This document shows, in pieces, positions 1-10,152 of a DNA stretch of 64,000 nt. The stretch is from Rhodococcus sp. OK302 (GTDB taxonomy: Bacteria > Actinomycetota > Actinomycetes > Mycobacteriales > Mycobacteriaceae): contig NZ_NPJZ01000001.1 of the NCBI RefSeq assembly GCF_002245895.1, positions 3,074,501 to 3,138,500 on the forward strand. Direction: 5' to 3'. The position numbers were made by a program, and so were the translations under genes. The stretch's first letter is position 1, and the number at the start of each line of letters is the position of its first letter. The notes beneath the pieces were generated by a model that did no database searches, was not told the DNA's origin, and saw only the letters and a list, made by a program, of their open reading frames with translations.

Positions 1-1
1 G

Positions 2-175
2 ACGCAATCGAGCACTCTTGCCGATCTTGTTGCGGTGTTGACCGACAAATACGGCACCGAGATGGCTCGCATCTTGTCGGTGTCAGCGTTCCTCGTCGGA
101 GACGAGTTGACTCGTGATGTCGAAAGGGCCACGGGGCCTGTCGTGGATGTCCTGCCGCCCTTTGCCGGCGGTTAA
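2..175 (+). CDS. moaD: MoaD/ThiS-family sulfur carrier, C-terminal part (cut by window start)
   Basis: Only the last 57 codons are in the window, read in the frame that ends with TAA at 173-175. The protein ends in PPFAGG, and a C-terminal Gly-Gly after a Pro-Pro-Phe turn is the hallmark of the MoaD/ThiS ubiquitin-like sulfur carriers, where it becomes a thiocarboxylate. MoaD is the small subunit of molybdopterin synthase and hands sulfur to precursor Z in molybdenum cofactor synthesis. In M. tuberculosis moaD2 also sits in a moa cluster beside a secreted protein gene. The start and any upstream moaA lie outside the window. ThiS is the main alternative, but the C-terminal sequence fits MoaD better. 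Confidence 0.75.
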   Translation, partial: TQSSTLADLVAVLTDKYGTEMARILSVSAFLVGDELTRDVERATGPVVDVLPPFAGG

Positions 176-329
176 AGAACCCTGTTTTCTACGTTTCTTC
201 GGAATATTCCAGATGCGACCTCATTGTGTAGATACCGACCGAAATGATGAGAACACTTGTTCTGGTCAGATTTCTAGTTCATGACTCCGATTTCGTAGAA
301 TTTCCTCATTTTCGCTGGATGTGCTGGTG

Positions 330-353
330 ATTCGCATTTTTATTGCGAATTTT
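330..353 (+). terminator. Possible intrinsic terminator after moaD
   Basis: Arms ATTCGCA (330-336) and TGCGAAT (344-350) form a 7-bp stem with a 7-base loop, followed by a short T run to 353. The stem is short and AT-rich, so this is a weak candidate. Confidence 0.35.
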
Positions 354-435
354 GCCGGTAGGTCGCAATGAACCTTGGTACCAACGGATTAGTACTTTTG
401 GGGGGTGTGCGCTGTTCTAGCTTTTCCGGGAGCGT

Positions 436-453
436 GTCATTCAATTGAATGAC
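436..453. promoter_or_regulatory. Perfect 18-bp palindrome upstream of the secreted-protein gene
   Basis: GTCATTCAATTGAATGAC at 436-453 equals its own reverse complement with no spacer. It lies 95 bases before the start codon at 548, where an operator could sit. The lack of a loop fits a dimeric DNA-binding protein site better than an RNA hairpin. The regulator is unknown. Confidence 0.45.
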
Positions 454-547
454 GTCAGTATTTTCGGCGTGCGGAATGGTCGAATTGCCGTGCTAGGTTT
501 TGTTTCAAATCCGATCCCCGAAAAGTCCTGTGAAAGGGAATTCTTTT

Positions 548-1366
548 ATGTCTGTCAATTCCAAGCGCCGCGTTGGCTTCGTTTTTGCACTCGTCAGCGC
601 AGCAGCCCTCACCGCTCCGGCAATGGCCGGCGCGACCACCGGTTCACTCGGTTCTTTGGGTGGCGGTTCTTTGAGCGGCGGCTCGCTCGGTTCTGCTGCG
701 GAAGCTCCCACCGCAGCCCCGTGCTCGGCACTTTCGACCGGAACCACTCCGGCCGGCTGGGGAAATCCGTTCGGCGACGAGAAGGATTACGCATCCATCT
801 ACGTGACTGACAAGGTCAAGGACGACGATGGTTCGCTGAAGCTTCACGTTCAGTCGATCACTGATCGTTCGGCGTCGTACCACTCGGCCGGCTCGATCAA
901 GCTCGCAGAAATTGCCAAATCACCGATCAGCTTCTCCGAAAAGAGTCCGACCTCCATCGCGTCGTTCCAGTTGCGTCTGCTCGGCACCAAGGGTGGCAAG
1001 TGGGAAGACGGATTCACCACGCTCGTGTGGGAAGCCGGCAACAACACCGGCGCGGTGCCCACCGTTGACGGTGGAATTCACGCCGATCTGGAAGATGGCA
1101 AGTGGTGGAGCACCTCGAACATCAATGGCGCAAAGGACCGCGTGCCGGTGACGTTGGCTGAGATTGTCGCCGAGAACCCCAACGCTACGGTTGAGCACTA
1201 CGGAGTCGCGATCGGCAGCGGTTTGGCGGCCGACACGTTCACACTGGTTGACCAGGTGAAGTTCAACGGCTGCACCACCAACTTCGCAGCGAAGGACGTG
1301 GAGACCTCTGCCGGTTCGCTCGGCAGCTTGGGCTTCGGGAGCCTCTTCGGGAGCCTCGGCAGCTGA
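548..1366 (+). CDS. Secreted protein of unknown function with Gly-Ser-Leu repeats at both ends
   Basis: A 272-residue protein with a Sec signal peptide: basic residues 5-8, a hydrophobic stretch to about residue 25, and a likely cut after the Ala-Met-Ala near 27. The mature protein opens with a GSLGSLGGGSL-type repeat (about 32-49) and closes with a matching GSLGSLGFGSLFGSLGS tail (256-272). The roughly 200-residue core has Trp/Gly-rich segments and two cysteines (59 and 242) that could form a disulfide. I chose the ATG at 548 because GAAAGGG lies just before it and because it places the signal peptide at the true N-terminus; an in-frame ATG at 500 would bury it. I do not recognise the family. 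The ends could mediate self-assembly or wall interaction, which is inference only. Confidence 0.75.
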   Translation: MSVNSKRRVGFVFALVSAAALTAPAMAGATTGSLGSLGGGSLSGGSLGSAAEAPTAAPCSALSTGTTPAGWGNPFGDEKDYASIYVTDKVKDDDGSLKLHVQSITDRSASYHSAGSIKLAEIAKSPISFSEKSPTSIASFQLRLLGTKGGKWEDGFTTLVWEAGNNTGAVPTVDGGIHADLEDGKWWSTSNINGAKDRVPVTLAEIVAENPNATVEHYGVAIGSGLAADTFTLVDQVKFNGCTTNFAAKDVETSAGSLGSLGFGSLFGSLGS

Positions 1367-1397
1367 CTACAGCTTGGTATCTGAATGCAGCTTGGCG

Positions 1398-2222
1398 TCA
1401 GCGCCACCAGGTGTCTAGCGGTGTGACAGGCACAGTCCGCTTGTGACGCGTGTTCGTGTACATCTTCTCCAGTTTTTCGGCTACCTCGTCGGCAACATCC
1501 TTGCCTTCGAGGTAGTCGTCTATCTGGGTGTAGGTGAGCCCCAGTGCCACCTCGTCGGGAAGGGCCGGGCGGTCGTCCTCGAGATCGGCGGTGGGTACTT
1601 TGCGCCACGTGCTCTCCGGTGCGCCCAATTCCTGCAAGAGTGCGGCGCCCTGACGCTTGCTCAGGCCCGTCAGTGGAGTGATGTCGACTCCGCCGTCACC
1701 GAATTTGGTGAAGAAGCCGGTGATGGCCTCGGCGGCGTGGTCGGTACCGATCACCAGGTACCCCAGCTGACCGGCGATGGAGTACTGGATCATCATGCGC
1801 TCGCGGGCTTTGATGTTGCCGCGCACGAAGTCGCGAAGTTCGCCGTTACCCAGTGCCTCGGATGCTTCGCGGGCGGTGGCGTCGGCACCCGGCTTGACGT
1901 TGACGGTCAAGGAACGGTCGGGCTTGATGAAGCCGAGCGCGATCTGAGCGTCGGACTCGTCGGCTTGCTCGCCGTAGGGGAGTCGGACGGCCACGAACTC
2001 GGCGTTGTGGCCTTCTTCTCGCAGTTCGGTCACCGCGCGCTGAGCGAGTGCGCCCGCCAATGTGCTGTCCTGGCCACCGCTGATTCCGAGGACGAATCCC
2101 TGTGCCGGAGTGGAGAGTAGGTACTCCTTGAGGAATTGGACGCGCGCAGCGATTTCCGGGGCGGCGTCGACGGACGGCTTGGCGCCCAGTTCTTCGATGA
2201 TGCTCTCGCGCAATGTGGCCAT
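1398..2222 (-). CDS. nadE: NAD+ synthetase, ammonia-dependent type
   Basis: The 274-residue protein matches the size of the short, ammonia-using NadE (275 residues in E. coli) and lacks the N-terminal glutaminase domain of the long form. The ATP-pyrophosphatase P-loop SGGQDST is at residues 48-54. It adenylates and amidates deamido-NAD to NAD in the cytoplasm, the last step of NAD synthesis. The ATG at 2222 is preferred over an upstream in-frame start because the family begins at MATLRES-like sequence. It is divergent from the nucleosidase gene, with 34 bases between the starts. M. tuberculosis uses the long glutamine-dependent NadE, so this type differs. Confidence 0.93.
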   Translation of the reverse strand: MATLRESIIEELGAKPSVDAAPEIAARVQFLKEYLLSTPAQGFVLGISGGQDSTLAGALAQRAVTELREEGHNAEFVAVRLPYGEQADESDAQIALGFIKPDRSLTVNVKPGADATAREASEALGNGELRDFVRGNIKARERMMIQYSIAGQLGYLVIGTDHAAEAITGFFTKFGDGGVDITPLTGLSKRQGAALLQELGAPESTWRKVPTADLEDDRPALPDEVALGLTYTQIDDYLEGKDVADEVAEKLEKMYTNTRHKRTVPVTPLDTWWR

Positions 2223-2256
2223 GGGTAGAACTCTAGCGAGCGGTATCGTCTCGCGC

Positions 2257-2811
2257 ATGAGTGCTCAGCAGGTTCTGGTGGTCAGTGCGACAGTGGCAGA
2301 AGCGGCCTATGTTCCGCAGGAATTCGAGTTGGTGATTACCGGCATTGGAAAGGTCAGTGCGGCAACGGCTGTCGCGTCGGCGCTGGCCAGGTTCAGTTCG
2401 GACGCGTTGCCGCTGGTGGTCAATATCGGTACCGCCGGCGCGCTACATACTCATCACGGTGGACTGTTCGTGCCGGGTGTTGTCATCAATCACGACATCA
2501 GCAGCGCGGCAATTCGATCCTTCGGTCATGAGGTTGCTGATCGGCTGGAACTGCTCGGCGGCGACGATTCAGTGCTCGCGACCGGCGACGCGTTCATCTC
2601 CGATGCCGCGGTCCGTGATGCGCTCGCCGAGCGTGCCGACCTCGTGGACATGGAAGGTTTTGCCGTTGCCTACGCGGCCACTGCCGCCGGGGCGCGTTGC
2701 CGATTGGTGAAGCATGTGAGTGACCAGGCTGACGATTCCGCAATGGACTGGCCGGCCCAAATCGATGCCAGCGCCCGCGAATTGGGGCGCTGGCTGATCG
2801 ACAACGTGTGA
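2257..2811 (+). CDS. Nucleosidase of the phosphorylase superfamily (MTA/SAH nucleosidase-like)
   Basis: A 184-residue protein with the phosphorylase-superfamily layout: GIGKVSAA near the N-terminus, NIGTAGAL in the middle, and the late [11 protein letters not shown] segment, whose Met-Glu contacts the ribose in MTA/SAH nucleosidases. It is shorter than Pfs/MtnN (about 230 residues), so the substrate cannot be set; 5'-methylthioadenosine, S-adenosylhomocysteine or another purine nucleoside are possible. The ATG at 2257 is used. Its stop is only one base from the stop of the convergent META lipoprotein gene, so no terminator fits between them. Confidence 0.8.
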   Translation: MSAQQVLVVSATVAEAAYVPQEFELVITGIGKVSAATAVASALARFSSDALPLVVNIGTAGALHTHHGGLFVPGVVINHDISSAAIRSFGHEVADRLELLGGDDSVLATGDAFISDAAVRDALAERADLVDMEGFAVAYAATAAGARCRLVKHVSDQADDSAMDWPAQIDASARELGRWLIDNV

Positions 2812-2812
2812 G

Positions 2813-3634
2813 CTAGCCCTGTGCGGTGAGGATCAATCCGTTGCCGTCCGGCTTGCGGAGCGTCAGGGTGTCGGCGTCGAGTGTGTAGGCAACCTCGCCG
2901 TCGAGCACAGTCAGAACCTGGCGTTCGATGACGGCCACGTCCTCCGTGCACGCCATCATCGTGGCGCCCATCGGGGTGAAGGTGATGGTGGTGTCGGTTA
3001 CCGTTGCCGATCCCGTCATACGGTTGCATCCGGAACTGCCACTGACCGTGCCGTCGGCTGCAATCGTGAAGTTCGGCGCTGAGGCTTCGAGCGCGGTGCT
3101 GGTGCTGATGGCGTTGGGAGTGATCAGCGACGTCACCGTCCACGTGGTGCCCTGGACGGGACGGTCCGGATCGACAACCTTCTTGTCGGCCAGTGTGACT
3201 GTGGCGTCGGCCGTCGTGAGGGTCAATGTGTCACCGGAAAGCGCCCACGCCGGCGTTGCGCCGATGAGTGTGGCAACCCAGGCGTCGGATTCCATGACTC
3301 CGGGTTCGCACGCCATCATGGTCGAGGCCAAGGCGTCGGCCGTGATCTTGCCGCCGGTGAATGTCACTGTGCCCGTGGCGTTGTTGCATCCGGCAGTCGC
3401 GAGAATCCGGCCGGGAGCGGTGAAGTCGAGGGTGAGGGGTCCGCCGCCGGGAATGGGGGTTCCGTCGACCGCGGTGGAAATGAATACCCGACCGGTTGGG
3501 TCGGAGCCTGCAACTGCCGCACTGGAAGTGGCGGTAGAAGTGGTCTCGGAACCACCCGGCGAGTCGGAATTGCTGGAACAGCCGCTCACGGCTGCGATGG
3601 CGAGGAGGCCGATGACGGCGGCTGCGATGCGCAT
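2813..3634 (-). CDS. Lipoprotein with two META (HslJ-like) domains
   Basis: A 273-residue protein with a lipoprotein signal ending in AVSGC, lipidated Cys 19, followed by a Ser/Thr-rich linker. Two META-domain copies follow, roughly 45-145 and 160-270. Each has the family's Cys-Asn-x-x-(x)-Gly turn (CNNATG and CNRMTG) and an MMAC segment. E. coli HslJ, which has one META domain, is linked to novobiocin resistance and the outer envelope. Here the protein is probably anchored on the outer face of the cell membrane; its job is unknown. Start ATG at 3634. Confidence 0.85.
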   Translation of the reverse strand: MRIAAAVIGLLAIAAVSGCSSNSDSPGGSETTSTATSSAAVAGSDPTGRVFISTAVDGTPIPGGGPLTLDFTAPGRILATAGCNNATGTVTFTGGKITADALASTMMACEPGVMESDAWVATLIGATPAWALSGDTLTLTTADATVTLADKKVVDPDRPVQGTTWTVTSLITPNAISTSTALEASAPNFTIAADGTVSGSSGCNRMTGSATVTDTTITFTPMGATMMACTEDVAVIERQVLTVLDGEVAYTLDADTLTLRKPDGNGLILTAQG

Positions 3635-3669
3635 TTGCTCAGACTAGGGGTGAATTGGGCTCGATGGCA

Positions 3670-4269
3670 TCAACATCGAGTAACGCGCCGGACAAGATGT
3701 TCCCAGCCTTCGGTAAGGCGTGCCGGTGTCATTCCGAGGTCCCGAACTTGGTGCAAGACGAGTGACGCTTCGAGTGGTGCGAGGAGCGCGGAGGCAAGTA
3801 GTTCCAGATCGCCGTCGACACCAGCTCCTCGAAGCAGGCTGATCACATGCATGATGCCGAGGCTGCGGGCCGGTCCGCCGAAGCGGAACTCCGGTGCATT
3901 CTCAGCGGCTCGAAGCACGTCGCCTTGCACTTCCATCATTTCGATCCGAGCGCGCCCGAAGGCGACCAGTCGGTCTATCGGCGGCGCTCCGGGGCCTAGT
4001 GGCGGCGGTCCGAACATGAACTGCTGCTGGAGTTCTCGTTCCGTATGGTCGAGGAGGGCCTGCATCAGTCCGGACCGACTGCCGAAGCGTCGAAATACTG
4101 TGCCCTTGCCCACACCCGCACGGCAGGCGACGGCGTCCATGGTGAGTGCGTCGACACCTCGTTCGGCAACAAGCGCGGCTGCGGCATCGAGCAGAAGTGC
4201 CCGGTTACGTGCAGCGTCGCCGCGCTCGACCGGTTGCACGCCGATCCGGGGGAGAGGGGTTGGGGTCAC
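3670..4269 (-). CDS. TetR-family transcriptional regulator
   Basis: The 199-residue protein has a TetR helix-turn-helix at about residues 20-65, with the typical pattern ALTMDAVACRAGVGKGTVFRRF. The C-terminal ligand domain is not diagnostic. I take the GTG at 4269 as start; the open frame runs further upstream, but that part lacks the TetR N-terminus and runs under the neighbouring gene. It is divergent from an FMN reductase gene (start 4378), and a short inverted repeat lies between them, so control of the reductase and of itself is the simplest guess. Confidence 0.88.
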   Translation of the reverse strand: MTPTPLPRIGVQPVERGDAARNRALLLDAAAALVAERGVDALTMDAVACRAGVGKGTVFRRFGSRSGLMQALLDHTERELQQQFMFGPPPLGPGAPPIDRLVAFGRARIEMMEVQGDVLRAAENAPEFRFGGPARSLGIMHVISLLRGAGVDGDLELLASALLAPLEASLVLHQVRDLGMTPARLTEGWEHLVRRVTRC

Positions 4270-4302
4270 TCGACGAAGGTTACAGGGCGCAGGAATACAA
4301 GT

Positions 4303-4314
4303 GGACCGTGGTCC
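4303..4314. promoter_or_regulatory. Candidate TetR operator between divergent genes
   Basis: Inverted repeat GGACC-GT-GGTCC at 4303-4314, inside the 108-base gap between the TetR gene and the FMN reductase gene. The location fits a TetR operator, but the arms are short, so chance is possible. Confidence 0.4.
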
Positions 4315-4377
4315 GTTTAGGCTGATATAACTTTCAATCAGATCCACCCACCGCACCAATCTCGAAGGAAGCACCTC

Positions 4378-4944
4378 ATGTCTCAGAGCAATGTTCTCGT
4401 TCTCGTCGGCAGCCTGCGCGCCGGATCCGTCAACCGCCAGCTCGCCGAAACTGCAGTCTCCGCTGCGCCTGAGGATGCTGCGCTGACGATCTTCGAAGGC
4501 CTCGCGGACGTGCCGTTCTACAACGAAGACCTCGACGTCGAGGGTGCATCCATCCCGGCCGTCGACGCTCTGCGTAACGCTGCGGGCGACGCTGACGGCT
4601 TCCTCCTCGTCACCCCCGAGTACAACGGCACCATCCCCGCCGTCCTCAAGAATGCCATCGACTGGATCTCGCGTCCCTACGGCGTCGGTGCTGTTTCGGG
4701 CAAGCCTGTTGCAATCATCAGCGCATCCCCGAGTGGCAACGGCGCGAAGTGGGCTCTCGAAGACTCCACCAAGGCTGTCGGCATTGCCGGTGGCAATGTG
4801 CTCGCGGATTCGGCTCTGGTCGTCGCCAGCACCTTCGACAAGTTCGGCACCGCGCACCCGCGTGAAAACGCTGAGGTTGTTGCTCAGGTCTCCAAGGTTG
4901 TTGCAGATCTGGTCGGCGCAACCAAGACGCTCGTCGACGCCTGA
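4378..4944 (+). CDS. NAD(P)H-dependent FMN reductase / quinone reductase
   Basis: The 188-residue protein has the flavodoxin-like fold signature of the NADPH-dependent FMN reductase family: an N-terminal phosphate-binding loop GSLRAGSVNR (about 12-21) and the flavin-contact segment TPEYNGTIPAVLKNAIDW. Such cytoplasmic enzymes reduce FMN, quinones, azo compounds or chromate with NAD(P)H. GGAAG lies eight bases before the ATG. It is divergent from a TetR repressor gene and ends at a strong hairpin, so it is probably a single-gene unit induced by a redox-active compound; that link is inferred. Confidence 0.87.
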   Translation: MSQSNVLVLVGSLRAGSVNRQLAETAVSAAPEDAALTIFEGLADVPFYNEDLDVEGASIPAVDALRNAAGDADGFLLVTPEYNGTIPAVLKNAIDWISRPYGVGAVSGKPVAIISASPSGNGAKWALEDSTKAVGIAGGNVLADSALVVASTFDKFGTAHPRENAEVVAQVSKVVADLVGATKTLVDA

Positions 4945-4957
4945 TTTTTTCGTTCTC

Positions 4958-4995
4958 CACTCGGGGGCCGTGCCGGAAGGTGCGGCCCCCGAGTG
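4958..4995. terminator. Bidirectional intrinsic terminator
   Basis: Perfect 13-bp stem CACTCGGGGGCCG (4958-4970) with CGGCCCCCGAGTG (4983-4995) and a 12-base loop. It sits between two convergent genes. A T run precedes it, which would be an A/U tract for the minus-strand gene. Confidence 0.85.
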
Positions 4996-5005
4996 CTGTT
5001 CTGGA

Positions 5006-5844
5006 TCACAAACCCTCGCGTTCCATGGCTGCGTCGACGGCATCTCTTACGGCCTCGAAGTCCTTGCCTGCCAACATCGCTTCGCCCATTGCCTCATCGA
5101 TGCGATCCGACACGGCCGCGTACAGGCGTTCCCAATTCTCTTTGTCGCGGCGCCAGTAACCCATGACGTGCATGTCGGTGGCCGGGATTTTCAGAGTGTG
5201 CCGAAGGTAGTTGCGTAGGCGGCGCGCGTCAGCTGCCTCGACGGCGCACCAGATGTAGCCGGTGCCGTCCGGTCGGGGATTTTCGGTCAGGGCGGCGGCC
5301 AGCGCCTCGAGGGTTGAGTCTGTGTCTCTGATCCATCGGTAGTCGACGACGGCGTCTGTTGTGATGGTCTGCTGTTCGCGCGCATCCGGAATCTGCGCGA
5401 TGACGTGGACGGAGAGTCCGGCGGGCGCTGTCTCGAGAATTCGGCCGAGCGCGGGTAGTGCGGCGTGGTCGGCGACGAGTACGAGTCGCTCTGCGTTCTC
5501 GGGCGGCCGGAACCATCCACTGGCCGGTCCGAGTTCGACGGTATCGCCGGGAGCGGCCGACTCGGCCCAGTGTGCCGCCCCGCCGTGGCCGTGGAGAACG
5601 AAGTCGATATCGACTTCGCCCGACGAGGGTGTCCATCGACGCACTGTGTAACTGCGGGCATGTGGTGGATCGAGGGGAATCTGACGAGGACTCGTTCGTC
5701 GGGCAAACCGCTCGATTCGAAGGTCTTCAAGCCTGATCCGCCGAAGGTTATTCGGCGCATCAGTGGGGTTACCTGCAGCGTTCGTAGGACGGTCGCCTGG
5801 TGGTGCTGAGATTCGTCGATCGGGAGTGATTCCACCCCTCTCAT
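5006..5844 (-). CDS. Siderophore-interacting protein (ViuB-like ferric-siderophore reductase), frameshifted
   Basis: The gene is split between two frames. The N-terminal part, from MRGVESLP at 5844, carries the FAD-binding start (RRITFGGSGL) and runs to VLVRFP. The rest (HARSYTVRRWTP, the FAD/flavin RxYT motif, then the SIP C-terminal domain with HVMGYWRRDKENW) is in another frame. The two join well if one base is added to the GGGG run at 5674-5677 (CCCC in the coding sense). The repaired protein has about 279 residues, normal for the family. It would reduce imported ferric siderophore with NAD(P)H to free iron, in line with the two siderophore-binding lipoproteins at 10.7-12.8 kb. I see no iron box before it. 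The start is uncertain because no clear ribosome-binding site is present. Confidence 0.85.
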
Positions 5845-5981
5845 GGTAGGGGTGAGACGGCGTTGTGAGGCGTGGTCGGACCCCGAGTAGGAATGTGACG
5901 GGCGACACGCCGACGCGCGGGAAAAGTGCTTGGAAATATCGGCTCTGATCTGGGTCGACCTGGGAATTCCACCTTTGTGAC

Positions 5982-6029
5982 TCACAACATGTCGCGTTAT
6001 GTGTTTCTGTCGGCCACTAGGTGTAGTGT
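5982..6029 (+). promoter_or_regulatory. Candidate tandem NrdR boxes before nrdH
   Basis: The site at 6014-6029 (CCACTAGGTGTAGTGT) matches 12 of 16 positions of the NrdR box ACACTATATATAGTGT. A weaker site at 5982-5997 (TCACAACATGTCGCGT) matches 10 of 16. Their starts are 32 bp apart, three DNA turns, the spacing known for paired NrdR boxes. They lie about 120-165 bases before nrdH, so repression of the operon by NrdR with ATP/dATP is likely. Confidence 0.6.
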
Positions 6030-6147
6030 CTTGAGCACTGAGAGACCACAACGCGGAACGCTTGAAGCGAGACTCCGGCAATCGGTCTAATCGGTGCTGA
6101 ACATCACTACATCGGCCTTTGTTGGCTACGCGAAAGAGGGACTCTCA

Positions 6148-6378
6148 ATGAGCATCACCGTCTACACCAAGCCCGCTTGCGTTCAGTGCAATGCCACCTA
6201 CCGTGCGCTCGACAAGGCCGGTATCGAATACGACATCATCGACATCACCGAGGATGCCGAAGCCCGTGACTACGTCATGGCGCTCGGATACCTCCAGGCG
6301 CCCGTCGTGGTTGCCGGTGAAGATCACTGGTCGGGGTTCCGCCCTGATCGCATCAAGACCCTGGCCGTCGCTGCTTGA
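6148..6378 (+). CDS. nrdH: Glutaredoxin-like NrdH-redoxin
   Basis: A 76-residue protein with thioredoxin fold and redox motif CVQC at residues 11-14, preceded by the MSITVYTKPA start typical of NrdH, and ending with SGFRPDRI, the NrdH signature in place of the glutaredoxin glutathione site. NrdH is reduced by thioredoxin reductase and supplies electrons to the class Ib ribonucleotide reductase NrdEF. The ATG at 6148 follows GAAAGAGGG. It heads the nrdHIEF operon; an upstream in-frame start would add 18 residues not seen in the family. Confidence 0.95.
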   Translation: MSITVYTKPACVQCNATYRALDKAGIEYDIIDITEDAEARDYVMALGYLQAPVVVAGEDHWSGFRPDRIKTLAVAA

Positions 6379-6473
6379 AGTGCATCCGCGCCAGCCGTCG
6401 ACGAGACAGTCGAGACTGCCGGTGCGTCCGAGTAAGTCCTTCCAGGCACCGTAATGGGAAATGGTGACAACCG

Positions 6474-6952
6474 ATGACTTCGCTGGTCTACTTTTCCAGC
6501 GTGTCGGAGAACACCCACCGATTCGTTCAACGTCTCGGACTGCCTGCGACACGTATACCTATCCATGACCGTGACGGCTCATTTCGTGTTGACGAGCCCT
6601 ATGTACTGATCCTGCCCACCTACGGTGGCGGGGTTACAGTGACAGGCCGCGACACCAGTTATGTGCCCAAGCCGGTCATTCGTTTTTGAACAATCCACAC
6701 AACAGGTCGTTGATCAGAGCGGTGATCGCGGCGGGAAACACCAATTTCGGTGAATCCTTTTGCTATGCAGGAAACATCATTTCCCAGAAATGCCACGTTC
6801 CTTTTCTGTACCGGTTCGAACTCATGGGCACTGCCGAGGACGTCGAACGGGTACGAGAAGGATTGGGGGAGTTCTGGAATCATCTCGAAGCAGAGAAGGA
6901 GAACGGGCAGTGGCGCCAACCATCACTGACACGATCGCGGCTGGAAGCGTAG
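6474..6952 (+). CDS. nrdI: Flavodoxin-like NrdI protein, frameshifted
   Basis: Two frames carry one protein: residues from the ATG at 6474 ([17 protein letters not shown], the FMN loop, to PKPVIRF) and, after an early stop, [21 protein letters not shown] to the C-terminus at 6952. They join as RFLNNPHNR if one T is added to the T run at 6683-6687. The repaired protein has 159 residues, the usual NrdI length. NrdI is a flavodoxin-like protein that delivers oxidant for assembling the dimanganese-tyrosyl radical of NrdF. Its 3' end overlaps the nrdE start by 43 bases, which suggests coupled translation. A sequencing error is the likeliest cause of the break. Confidence 0.9.
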
Positions 6953-9093
6953 AGCGTGATGTACGCGGCGGTGATTCCACCAACGGTCTCGACTACCACG
7001 CACTCAATGCCATGCTCAACCTGTACGGCACGAACGGCGAGATCCAGTTCGAGATGGATGTCGCGGCAGCTCGTCAGTACTTCCTGCAGCACGTCAACCA
7101 GAACACCGTGTTCTTCCACAATCTCGACGAGAAGCTCGATTACCTCGTCGAGGAGAACTACTACGACGCCGAGGTTCTCGACCAGTACTCACGTACGTTC
7201 GTGAAGTTCCTGATCGACCACGCGTACTCCAAGAAGTTCCGCTTCCCGACGTTCCTGGGCGCGTTCAAGTACTACACGTCCTACACGCTCAAGACATTTG
7301 ACGGTAAGCGTTACCTCGAGCGTTTCGAAGATCGTGTGTGCATGGTGGCGCTGACGTTGGCTGCCGGTAACGAAGATCTGGCCGTCGAGCTCGTCAACGA
7401 GATCATCGCCGGACGCTTCCAGCCCGCCACCCCCACGTTCCTCAACTCCGGCAAGAAGCAGCGCGGCGAGCCCGTGTCCTGCTTCCTGCTGCGCATCGAA
7501 GACAACATGGAGTCCATCGGACGTTCCATCAACTCGGCCCTGCAGCTGTCCAAGCGCGGCGGCGGAGTTGCCTTGCTGCTCACCAACATTCGTGAGCACG
7601 GCGCCCCCATCAAGAAGATCGAGAACCAGAGCTCGGGTGTCATCCCGATCATGAAGCTCCTCGAAGACTCCTTCTCCTACGCCAACCAGCTCGGAGCCCG
7701 TCAGGGTGCCGGTGCCGTGTACCTGCACGCGCACCACCCCGACATCTACCGTTTCCTCGACACCAAGCGTGAAAACGCCGACGAGAAGATCCGCATCAAG
7801 ACGCTCTCCCTCGGCGTCGTCATCCCGGACATCACGTTCGAGCTGGCGAAGAAGAACGAAGACATGTACCTGTTCTCGCCGTACGACGTCGAGCGCATCT
7901 ACGGTGTCCCGTTCTCCGACATCAACGTCTCCGAGAAGTACTACGAGATGGTCGACGACAAGCGAATTCGCAAGTCCAAGATCAAGGCTCGCGAATTCTT
8001 CCAGACCGTCGCCGAGCTGCAGTTCGAATCCGGCTACCCGTACATCATGTTCGAGGACACGGTGAACAAGGCCAACCCCATCGCCGGCAAGATCACGCAC
8101 TCCAACCTGTGCTCCGAGATCCTGCAGGTCTCCACCCCGTCCGAGTTCAACGAGGACCTGACCTACAGCCACGTCGGCAAGGACATCTCCTGCAACCTGG
8201 GCTCGCTGAATATCGCGAAGACCATGGACTCACCGGACTTCGCCAAGACCATCGAGGTCGCGATCCGCGGTTTGACCGCCGTATCGGATCAGACGCACAT
8301 CTACTCCGTGCCGTCGATCGAGCAGGGCAACAACGATTCCCATGCCATCGGCCTCGGCCAGATGAACCTGCACGGGTACCTCGCACGTGAGCGAATCTTC
8401 TACGGCAGCGAAGAAGGCATCGACTTCACGAACATCTACTTCTACACGGTGCTGTTCCACGCCCTGCAGGCATCCAACCGGATTGCCATCGAGCGCGGCT
8501 CCTACTTCAAGGGCTTCCCCGAATCGCAGTACGCGTCGGGCGAATTCTTCGACAAGTACACCGACCAGGTGTGGGAGCCGGCCACCGACAAGGTCCGCGG
8601 ACTCTTCGCCGACGCCGAACTTCACATCCCCACCCAGGATGACTGGCGCGAGCTGAAGGCGTCGGTGCAGAAGCACGGCATCTACAACCAGAACCTGCAG
8701 GCCGTACCGCCCACCGGCTCGATCTCGTACATCAACTACTCCACCAGCTCCATTCACCCGGTGGCGTCGAAGATCGAGATCCGCAAGGAAGGCAAGATCG
8801 GCCGCGTCTACTACCCGGCGCCCTACCTGACCAACGACAACCTGGAGTACTACCAGGATGCCTACGAAATCGGGTACGAGAAGATCATCGACACCTACGC
8901 TGCCGCAACGCAGCACGTCGACCAGGGCCTGTCCCTGACCCTGTTCTTCAAGGACACCGCCACCACCCGCGACATCAACAAGGCGCAGATCTACGCCTGG
9001 CGTAAGGGCATCAAGACGCTCTACTACATCCGCCTGCGTCAGATGGCACTCGAAGGCACCGAGGTCGAGGGCTGCGTTTCCTGCATGCTGTAG
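6910..9093 (+). CDS. nrdE: Ribonucleoside-diphosphate reductase class Ib, alpha subunit
   Basis: The 727-residue catalytic subunit reduces ribonucleoside diphosphates to deoxy forms. It shows the class Ib features: no N-terminal ATP-cone, the conserved [12 protein letters not shown] segment, NLCSEIL with an active-site Cys, the NLGSLN loop, [18 protein letters not shown], and the C-terminal redox pair in GCVSCML that is reduced by NrdH. I start it at the GTG at 6910, with AAGGAG seven to fifteen bases before it; the open frame extends upstream only under nrdI. It is intact, unlike its two neighbours nrdI and nrdF. Confidence 0.96.
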   Translation: MAPTITDTIAAGSVERDVRGGDSTNGLDYHALNAMLNLYGTNGEIQFEMDVAAARQYFLQHVNQNTVFFHNLDEKLDYLVEENYYDAEVLDQYSRTFVKFLIDHAYSKKFRFPTFLGAFKYYTSYTLKTFDGKRYLERFEDRVCMVALTLAAGNEDLAVELVNEIIAGRFQPATPTFLNSGKKQRGEPVSCFLLRIEDNMESIGRSINSALQLSKRGGGVALLLTNIREHGAPIKKIENQSSGVIPIMKLLEDSFSYANQLGARQGAGAVYLHAHHPDIYRFLDTKRENADEKIRIKTLSLGVVIPDITFELAKKNEDMYLFSPYDVERIYGVPFSDINVSEKYYEMVDDKRIRKSKIKAREFFQTVAELQFESGYPYIMFEDTVNKANPIAGKITHSNLCSEILQVSTPSEFNEDLTYSHVGKDISCNLGSLNIAKTMDSPDFAKTIEVAIRGLTAVSDQTHIYSVPSIEQGNNDSHAIGLGQMNLHGYLARERIFYGSEEGIDFTNIYFYTVLFHALQASNRIAIERGSYFKGFPESQYASGEFFDKYTDQVWEPATDKVRGLFADAELHIPTQDDWRELKASVQKHGIYNQNLQAVPPTGSISYINYSTSSIHPVASKIEIRKEGKIGRVYYPAPYLTNDNLEYYQDAYEIGYEKIIDTYAAATQHVDQGLSLTLFFKDTATTRDINKAQIYAWRKGIKTLYYIRLRQMALEGTEVEGCVSCML

Positions 9094-10140
<1,047 letters not shown>

Positions 10141-10152
10141 TCCTCAACGACA

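Larger units (their letters stand above)
176..547. other. Intergenic region, AT-richer than its surroundings
   Basis: This 372-base gap separates the moaD end from the secreted-protein gene. It is clearly richer in A and T than the coding DNA around it. It holds a small terminator-like hairpin (330-353) and a perfect 18-base palindrome (436-453). I see no convincing ORF and could not match it to a known riboswitch. Confidence 0.5.
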
